From Denitrobacterium detoxificans (lineage in GTDB: Bacteria; Actinomycetota; Coriobacteriia; Coriobacteriales; Eggerthellaceae), in NCBI RefSeq assembly GCF_001643775.1, contig NZ_CP011402.1:372001-436000 (forward strand): a stretch of DNA of 64,000 bases. The letters run 5' to 3'. The position numbers and the translations under genes were made by a program. Numbering within the stretch: the stretch's first letter is position 1; every line of letters starts with the position of its first letter. This document shows, in pieces, positions 58,764-64,000 of this stretch. A model generated the notes under the pieces. It worked only from the letters and a program-made list of their open reading frames with translations. It ran no database searches and was not told where the DNA came from.

Positions 58764-58802
58764 GGCAGGCAGTATCTACATTCTGGCGAAGGAGAATAGC
58801 GC

Positions 58803-59270
58803 ATGGCAGACGTAACGCCCGTCGTAGGCATCATCATGGGCAGCAACAGCGATATGCCCACCATGGAAGCATGCATGAAGCAGCTCGACGAATTCGGCAT
58901 TCCCTATGAGGTAAAGGTGGCAAGCGCTCATCGCAAGCCGCTCGAAGTGCACGAATGGGCGTCCACGGCCGAGGAGCGCGGTATCCGCGTGATCATCGCC
59001 GCAGCTGGCAAGGCTGCTCACCTGGGTGGCGTCGTTGCCGCTTACACGCCGTGCCCCGTCATTTGCGTCCCCATGAAGACGAGCGATCTGGGTGGCCTGG
59101 ATAGTCTGCTCTCTATGGTGCAGATGCCCAGTGGCGTGCCCGTTGCTTGCGTTGCCATCAACGGCGCCAAGAACGCCGCCATCCTCGCGCTCCAGATGCT
59201 GGGCACGGGCGATGACGAGCGTCGTGCGCAGATGGCTGCCTACAAGAAGGACATGGCAGATGCCAGCTAA
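58803..59270 (+). CDS. purE: N5-carboxyaminoimidazole ribonucleotide mutase
   Basis: A 155-residue class I Pur[14 protein letters not shown] (residues 8-20), SAHRKPLEV and [13 protein letters not shown] are the substrate loops; [11 protein letters not shown] holds the usual catalytic region. It converts N5-CAIR to CAIR just before the purC step. No purK follows; instead its end overlaps iorA by 11 bases, so iorA translation is coupled to a purine gene. Confidence 0.95.
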   Translation: MADVTPVVGIIMGSNSDMPTMEACMKQLDEFGIPYEVKVASAHRKPLEVHEWASTAEERGIRVIIAAAGKAAHLGGVVAAYTPCPVICVPMKTSDLGGLDSLLSMVQMPSGVPVACVAINGAKNAAILALQMLGTGDDERRAQMAAYKKDMADAS

Positions 59271-61179
59271 GCTGCTCATGGCCAACGAGGCGTTCGCGTA
59301 TGCTGCCCTCGAGGCGGGCGTGAACGTCGTAGCGGGGTATCCGGGCACGCCGTCCAGCGAACTCGTGGAAACGGTGGCGAAGCTGCATTCCGCGGGCGTT
59401 GCGCAGGGCGTGCACGTGGAATGGTCCACCAACGAAAAGGCGGCGCTCGAGCTTCTGGCTGGCGCGTCCATGAGCGGCGCGCGTTGCCTGTTTACGTGCA
59501 AGCAGATGGGCATGAATGTTGCCAGCGATGCGCTCATGAGTTTGAACTACGTGGGCATTCGCGGGGGCCTTGTGCTGTTCGTGGCCGACGATCCCGGTCC
59601 TATTTCCAGCCAGACAGAACAAGACACGCGTCGCTACGCGAACTTTGCGAAGGTGCCCGTGTTCGACCCCAGTACGCCCGATGAGGGCTATGCCATGATG
59701 AAGGAGGCCTTTGAGGTTTCCGAAAAGTATGGCACGCCCGTCATCGTGCGCCCCACTACGCGCGTGAATCATGCGAGCACGTTTTTCGACGTGCCCGCGG
59801 AAACGCATGCACGCCCCATTCCCGAAGGCGGTTTCCAGCGCAGCGACAAGTGGATCATCTTTCCGCGTCGCGCCTACCAAGCTCATGGGGAAATCAACGA
59901 GCGCCTTGCCGCCATTGCCGAAGAGCAGTCTGGGGGCGCGTTCAACCAGATGGAGCAGCGGGGGAGCGCTCCCGTGCGAGGTATCGTTGCCGGCGGCGTA
60001 AGTAGCGCGTACGTGCGCGATGCGCTTGCCATGCTGGAGGGCGAAGCCCAACATGCGGGTAAGCCTAGCCCGGAATATCGCTTTCTGCATGTGGGCACGC
60101 CGTTTCCGTTCCCCGAAGGGAAGGCGCTGCAGTTTGCAGAGGGCCTGCAGGAAATCATCGTCTTCGAAGAGCTCGATCACGTGCTCGAAGACGAGTTCCT
60201 GAAGCTTGCGGGCAAGCATCATCTACCGTATGCCGTGCATGGCAAACTCGATGGTCGCACGCTCGATCGTGGCGAGAATGGCATCGACGACGCGCTCGCT
60301 CGCCTGCGCGCGTTCCTCGCGGCGGACGATGCGCGCCCCGAAGAATCCCCGATGGAAAGTGCGAACGAGGCGCCTGAGGCCATTCAGCCGCCCATGCGCC
60401 CGCCCGTGTTGTGCGCGGGCTGCCCGCATCGTGGCGCGTTTTATGCCGTGAAGCGTGCGGTGGGGAAGCGCCCTGCCGTGTTCTGCGGTGATATCGGTTG
60501 CTATACGCTGGGCAATGCGAAGCCGCTTGAGGCCATCGATACCTGCCTGTGCATGGGTGCGGGCATTACCATGGCGCAGGGTTTTGCCGTGGCCGAGCCT
60601 GATAGGAAGTGCATTTCGTTCGTGGGCGACTCCACGTTCTTCGCCAGTGGCATTACGGGTGTCGCGAATGCGGTCTACAACCAGCACGACATTACCGTGT
60701 GCGTGCTCGACAACGCCACTACGGCCATGACAGGTTCCCAGCCGCATCCTGGAACGGGGCAAACGCTCATGGGGCCAAAGACCAAGCCCATCAGCATCGC
60801 CGAGGTGTTGCATGCGCTGGGCGTGGAATGCATCGTGCGGGCGAATCCGCTTTATGCCGAAGAGGCTATGGAGGCTGCGCGGGAAGCTATTGACTTTCCG
60901 GGGCCGTCGGCCATCATCTTCGAATCGCCTTGCATGCAGCTCGTGCGTCCCGAAGCGCCTGCCACGGTAGACGAATCGGCGTGCATTGGGTGCAGAAAGT
61001 GCCTTACTACGCTTGGATGTCCTGCTATGACCTGGCGTGATGGTGTAATGCGCATCGATGCTACTCTGTGCTATGGATGCGGTCTGTGCGTGGATGCCTG
61101 CCCCGTGCAGGCTATTGCTTCCCCCGTGCGCGAGGCTGGCCAGGTGCCCTTCGCCGCATTTCGGAAGGGGGCAAAGTAG
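59260..61179 (+). CDS. iorA: Indolepyruvate ferredoxin oxidoreductase alpha subunit
   Basis: A 639-residue thiamine diphosphate enzyme. N-terminal pyrimidine-binding part with [18 protein letters not shown], central domains, TPP motif [21 protein letters not shown] (about 450-470) and C-terminal ferredoxin motifs [14 protein letters not shown] and [12 protein letters not shown] for two [4Fe-4S] clusters. It oxidatively decarboxylates aryl pyruvates (from Trp, Phe, Tyr) to aryl-acetyl-CoA with ferredoxin. Followed at once by iorB and an aryl-CoA ligase. Start at the ATG overlapping purE gives the conserved N-terminus. Confidence 0.95.
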   Translation: MPAKLLMANEAFAYAALEAGVNVVAGYPGTPSSELVETVAKLHSAGVAQGVHVEWSTNEKAALELLAGASMSGARCLFTCKQMGMNVASDALMSLNYVGIRGGLVLFVADDPGPISSQTEQDTRRYANFAKVPVFDPSTPDEGYAMMKEAFEVSEKYGTPVIVRPTTRVNHASTFFDVPAETHARPIPEGGFQRSDKWIIFPRRAYQAHGEINERLAAIAEEQSGGAFNQMEQRGSAPVRGIVAGGVSSAYVRDALAMLEGEAQHAGKPSPEYRFLHVGTPFPFPEGKALQFAEGLQEIIVFEELDHVLEDEFLKLAGKHHLPYAVHGKLDGRTLDRGENGIDDALARLRAFLAADDARPEESPMESANEAPEAIQPPMRPPVLCAGCPHRGAFYAVKRAVGKRPAVFCGDIGCYTLGNAKPLEAIDTCLCMGAGITMAQGFAVAEPDRKCISFVGDSTFFASGITGVANAVYNQHDITVCVLDNATTAMTGSQPHPGTGQTLMGPKTKPISIAEVLHALGVECIVRANPLYAEEAMEAAREAIDFPGPSAIIFESPCMQLVRPEAPATVDESACIGCRKCLTTLGCPAMTWRDGVMRIDATLCYGCGLCVDACPVQAIASPVREAGQVPFAAFRKGAK

Positions 61180-61180
61180 C

Positions 61181-61801
61181 ATGCTTAACGTGCTTATTGC
61201 TGGTATTGGCGGCCAGGGCTCGGTGCTCGCTGCGAAGATTCTCGCCCAAGCCGCGCAGAATCGCGGCTGGCAGGTGCGTACCGCCGAAACCATCGGCATG
61301 GCGCAGCGAGGCGGCAACGTAACGTCGCACATTCGTATGGGCAGTAATGGCGAGGCGATTCACTCCTCGCTCGTGGCGCATGGCCAGGCCGACCTTGTCA
61401 TTGCGCTCGAACCGGGCGAGGGCGTGCGCGCTCTTCCGTATTTGGCGCCCAATGGCCTTATGGTTTGCGCTTCCACGCCTATTCCCTCCGTGGCTACCAG
61501 CTTGGCGGGCGATGTCTATCAGGCGGGTGAGCTGCTTTCCCACTTGCGCTCCCATGCGGCCCATTTCGTGCAGGTCGACGAGGCTGCCATCTGCGATGCG
61601 GTGGGTAGCCGCAAGGTGGCGAATGTGGTCATGCTTGCCGCTGCCGTCATAAGTTCCCGCAGCTGTCAGGCGGGGCTGGGCGATGCCATTGACCTGGACG
61701 AATTGACGCGCGCACTGGAAATGTGCGTGAAGGAGCGCTTTATTGCGCTAAACTGTTCCGCAATTGAACTGACGAACCAGGCGCTTTCGGGCGTCGAATA
61801 G
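61181..61801 (+). CDS. iorB: Indolepyruvate ferredoxin oxidoreductase beta subunit
   Basis: A 206-residue gamma/beta-type subunit: LIAGIGGQGSVLAAKILAQAA at the N-terminus and the MAQRGGNVTSHIRMG motif are typical of IorB and of 2-oxoacid:ferredoxin oxidoreductase gamma domains. ATG one base after iorA stops. Forms the heterodimer with IorA. Confidence 0.94.
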   Translation: MLNVLIAGIGGQGSVLAAKILAQAAQNRGWQVRTAETIGMAQRGGNVTSHIRMGSNGEAIHSSLVAHGQADLVIALEPGEGVRALPYLAPNGLMVCASTPIPSVATSLAGDVYQAGELLSHLRSHAAHFVQVDEAAICDAVGSRKVANVVMLAAAVISSRSCQAGLGDAIDLDELTRALEMCVKERFIALNCSAIELTNQALSGVE

Positions 61802-61821
61802 ACCAAGGCGATGATCAGGCT

Positions 61822-63060
61822 ATGCAAATGACCTCCGACCAGTTCGCGTTGCTTGCCAAGCAGCTCGAGAACCTCAAAGATCGTTCCGCGTTCTATGCGA
61901 AGAAGTTCGAGGGCATCGATCTGGCCAGCATAAAGACCCAGGCCGATTTCGAGAAGCTTCCCTTCAGCGAGAAGGCCGACTTGCGCGAGGCGTATCCGCT
62001 GGGACTGGCTGCCGTGCCGGAAGAGCAGATCGTGCGCATCCACAGCAGCAGCGGCACCACGGGCACTCCCGTCATCGTTCCCTATACCGCCAAGGACGTG
62101 GACGACTGGGGCGAGATGTTCAAGCGCTGCTATGAAATCGCAGGCATCACGAACCGCGATCGCATTCACATCACGCCTGGCTATGGCTTGTGGACTGCTG
62201 GTATCGGCTTCCAGAATGGCGCCGAGAAGCTGGGTGCCATGGCCATCCCCATGGGCCCGGGCAATACGAACAAGCAGATTCAGATGATGATCGACCTGAA
62301 GTCCACGGTTCTGTGCGCCACGGCCAGCTATGCCCTGCTGCTTGCGGAGGAAATCGAAAAGCGTGGCATTCAGGACCAGATTCACTTGCGCAAGGGCGTT
62401 ATCGGCAGCGAGCGCTGGGGTGCCAAGACGCGCGAGCGCATTCAGGAAATCCTGGGCATCGAACTCTACGACGTGTATGGCCTTACCGAAATCTACGGCC
62501 CCGGCATTGGCATTAGCTGCCCGGAAAACGATGGCATGCACGTGTTCAACGACTACGTGTACGTGGAAATCATCGACCCGGAAACGGGCGAGGTGCTTCC
62601 CGATGGCGAGTGGGGTGAAATCGTGCTCACCACGCTGCAGAAGGAAGGCGCTCCGCTTATTCGCTTCCGCACGCACGACCTTTCGCGCATCGTGCCCGGC
62701 ACGTGTGCCTGTGGCCGCGAAGACGTGCGACTCGACATCATTTCGGGGCGTTCCGACGACATGATGAAGATTCATGGCGTGAATGTGTTCCCCAGCCAGA
62801 TCGAGGAAGTGCTCTCCGCGTTCGACGGCGCTTCGAGCGAGTATCAGATTCGCATTTCGCACCTGGACGGCCGCGACACCATGCGTCTGTATGTTGAGGC
62901 GGTAAGCGGCGAAGTCGACTTCGCGCAGCTGGGCAAGCAGATTGCCGCCGAGGTGAAGAGCCGCATCGGCTTTACGCCGCTGGTGAAGATCGTCGAGCTG
63001 GGCCTGCTGCCTCGCAGCGAGAAGAAGAGCAAGCGCGTGTACGACGAGCGCTACGAATAG
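61822..63060 (+). CDS. paaK: Phenylacetate-CoA ligase family enzyme
   Basis: A 412-residue adenylate-forming ligase. AMP-binding loop HSSSGTTGTPVIVPYT (about residues 74-89), YGLTEIYGPGIG, and the C-terminal SGRSDDMMKIHGVNVFPSQIEEVL (about 309-332) match PaaK. Works on phenylacetate or other aryl acetates. Directly behind iorAB (21-base gap), it can run in the acid-forming direction to gain ATP from aryl-acetyl-CoA, or activate arylacetates for reductive synthesis of amino acids. Substrate specificity is inferred only from context. Confidence 0.9.
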   Translation: MQMTSDQFALLAKQLENLKDRSAFYAKKFEGIDLASIKTQADFEKLPFSEKADLREAYPLGLAAVPEEQIVRIHSSSGTTGTPVIVPYTAKDVDDWGEMFKRCYEIAGITNRDRIHITPGYGLWTAGIGFQNGAEKLGAMAIPMGPGNTNKQIQMMIDLKSTVLCATASYALLLAEEIEKRGIQDQIHLRKGVIGSERWGAKTRERIQEILGIELYDVYGLTEIYGPGIGISCPENDGMHVFNDYVYVEIIDPETGEVLPDGEWGEIVLTTLQKEGAPLIRFRTHDLSRIVPGTCACGREDVRLDIISGRSDDMMKIHGVNVFPSQIEEVLSAFDGASSEYQIRISHLDGRDTMRLYVEAVSGEVDFAQLGKQIAAEVKSRIGFTPLVKIVELGLLPRSEKKSKRVYDERYE

Positions 63061-63080
63061 CGAATCTTCCATATGCGCTA

Positions 63081-63114
63081 AAGGGGCGGCTGCGCGATTG
63101 CGTGGCCGCCCCTT
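63081..63114 (+). terminator. Terminator of the purE-iorAB-paaK unit
   Basis: Perfect 10-bp stem AAGGGGCGGC / GCCGCCCCTT with a 14-base loop, 20 bases after the paaK stop. Only GCTATG follows, so U-tract is missing. Confidence 0.6.
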
Positions 63115-63161
63115 GCTATGTGCGCATTTTGACAAGGTATTCCCTTTTTCGCGCCGTATTG

Positions 63162-63203
63162 TATAATACCCCTAACACTTTAGCACTTTACCGTACTAAA
63201 GTG
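63162..63203 (+). promoter_or_regulatory. hisZ promoter and palindromic operator
   Basis: TATAAT -10 at 63162-63167. Immediately downstream, overlapping the predicted start of transcription, lie two direct CACTTTA boxes and an inverted TAAAGTG (63176-63182, 63184-63190, 63197-63203). The arrangement suggests repressor binding. The regulator is unknown. Confidence 0.55.
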
Positions 63204-63205
63204 GC

Positions 63206-63255
63206 CAGGTCAGAAACCTGTTATCAATAATCCGCTCAGAAAAATGAGCGGATTT
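63206..63255 (+). promoter_or_regulatory. Leader hairpins upstream of hisZ
   Basis: A small hairpin CAGGT-CAGAA-ACCTG (63206-63220) then a perfect 10-bp hairpin AATCCGCTCA-GAAAAA-TGAGCGGATT (63229-63254). The second may attenuate transcription; there is no T-run longer than three and no T-box sequence was recognised. Confidence 0.4.
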
Positions 63256-63310
63256 GGAAGAAGAGCGACCAGTATACTGGTGCATGGGCCAAGCGAAAGG
63301 TGGGGATGAC

Positions 63311-64000
63311 ATGAATTACGTCACGCCGGCGGGATTGCGCGATGTTATGCCCGAAGAAGCGCTGCAGCGCGAACAGATCAACAGTCGGGTTCAGGCGTTG
63401 TTCTCGGAGCATGGCTACGCGCCCATCGAGACCCCGTCCCTCGAGCGCATGGATGTCCTGCGCGCCGCGGGGCGCATTCCGTCTCTGCCCTTCAAGCTCT
63501 TCGACGCTTCGGGCGATCTGCTCGCCCTGCGTCCCGACGTGACCATGCAGGTGGCGCGCATGTGCGCAACGCGTCTGCGCGGTCAGGCGGGCCCTTTCCG
63601 CTTTCGCTATACGCAGCGAGTGTTCCGCGAGGCCGATCAACAGGCCGCTTCGCGCGAGCTCACGCAGATCGGCCTGGAATGCCTGGGCATCGAGGGGCCG
63701 CAGGTTGACGCTGAAATAGTGGGGCTGTTCGCATCGGCGCTGCGTTCTGCGGGGCTCAACGAGTTCAAGATTGCGCTTGGCACCGTGGGCGTCCTGCGCG
63801 CGCTGCTGGAAACCTGCCCTGCGGATGGCGCCTGGAAGAACCAGGTGCTCGAAGCGTACCACGCATCCGATTTCATCGAGCTCGATCGCCTGACCTCACT
63901 GCCCGAGGTTCCCACGGCGTTCGCGCGCGCCATTGCCCAGCTGCCGTTCATCCGCGGTGGGCGTGACGCCATCGAGCGCGCCCGTCAGCTTGCCGAGCCG
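63311..64000 (+). CDS. hisZ: ATP phosphoribosyltransferase regulatory subunit HisZ (3' end outside window)
   Basis: The frame is open from ATG 63311 to the window edge, 230 residues seen of an expected 330-400. It is a paralogue of histidyl-tRNA synthetase: TPAGLRDVMPEEA (motif near the N-terminus), LRPDVTMQVARM and FRYTQRVFREAD. The anticodon-binding domain and part of the aminoacylation active site cannot be seen. HisZ pairs with a short-form HisG to start histidine synthesis, so hisG should follow. HisS itself is the alternative; the run-on LRPDVT in place of LRPEGT of true synthetases favours HisZ. Start has AAAGGTGGGG upstream. Confidence 0.85.
   Translation, partial: MNYVTPAGLRDVMPEEALQREQINSRVQALFSEHGYAPIETPSLERMDVLRAAGRIPSLPFKLFDASGDLLALRPDVTMQVARMCATRLRGQAGPFRFRYTQRVFREADQQAASRELTQIGLECLGIEGPQVDAEIVGLFASALRSAGLNEFKIALGTVGVLRALLETCPADGAWKNQVLEAYHASDFIELDRLTSLPEVPTAFARAIAQLPFIRGGRDAIERARQLAEP

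Noticed and set aside
63129-63134. TTGACA as -35 box of hisZ
   Set aside because: It is 27 bases from the TATAAT box, too far for a sigma-70 promoter.

Overview
The window is a gene-dense, GC-rich (about 60%) chromosomal segment, most likely from an anaerobic, gut-type actinobacterium of the class Coriobacteriia (an Eggerthellaceae-like organism). This is an inference from gene content: tilS-hpt-ftsH-folP/folK order as in Actinobacteria, fused tsaB-rimI-tsaD, tatA-tatC followed directly by hypA, menaquinone methylation, cytochrome bd oxidase, a methyl-branch C1 folate set (fhs, fchA, folD) and an iorAB-paaK arylpyruvate cluster. No rRNA, plasmid or phage module and no CRISPR array was seen.

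Layout. 1-5.7 kb: end of tilS, maf, hpt, ftsH and a DHPS-HPPK fusion. 6-9.6 kb: MATE and MFS exporters, then bioY under a BirA operator. 10-12.7 kb: coaX, divergent from a response regulator/histidine kinase pair whose kinase lacks a normal start codon. 12.8-14.4 kb: an intact ISL3-family insertion sequence with an 8-bp target duplication. 14.5-20.7 kb: fhs, fchA, folD, tsaE and a TsaB-RimI-TsaD triple fusion. 20.7-27.4 kb: menG, an amidohydrolase, tatA/tatC/hypA/hypB and a Tat-exported lipo-/propeller-like protein of unknown role. 27.5-35.4 kb: a second two-component system, purC, xth, folE, an ACT protein and a PrsA-like lipoprotein foldase. 35.4-37 kb: a 1.3-kb archipelago of palindromic DNA around two tRNA-Ser genes. 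37-48.8 kb: rpsF-ssb-rpsR-rplI, dnaB, an SbcD/YhaO-YhaN-like pair, purA, purD and a HemW-like radical SAM enzyme. 48.9-58.7 kb: cydAB, a SixA-CHAD fusion, tRNA-Phe with a duplicated tail, and four envelope genes. 58.8-64 kb: purE, iorAB, paaK and the start of hisZ, which runs off the window.

Functionally the genes combine C1-folate metabolism (folE, folP/folK, fhs, fchA, folD), dispersed purine synthesis (purA, purC, purD, purE, hpt), tRNA t6A/lysidine modification (tilS, tsaE, tsaB/rimI/tsaD), Tat export plus nickel-hydrogenase maturation, and quinol/bd respiration.

The most unusual material is non-coding. (i) Behind tRNA-Ser(CGA) and tRNA-Phe, unrelated in sequence but identical in architecture, lies a cassette: terminator, inverted copy of the T-arm, palindromes, then an exact second copy of the tRNA 3' end and terminator, with the break at the T-loop. 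(ii) A ~205-217 bp long-inverted-repeat element occurs three times, two of them abutting those cassettes. (iii) A hairpin family with changing but still paired stems and a constant GAGGCGAAGCC loop occurs three times between the tRNA-Ser genes. None of these contains a credible ORF.
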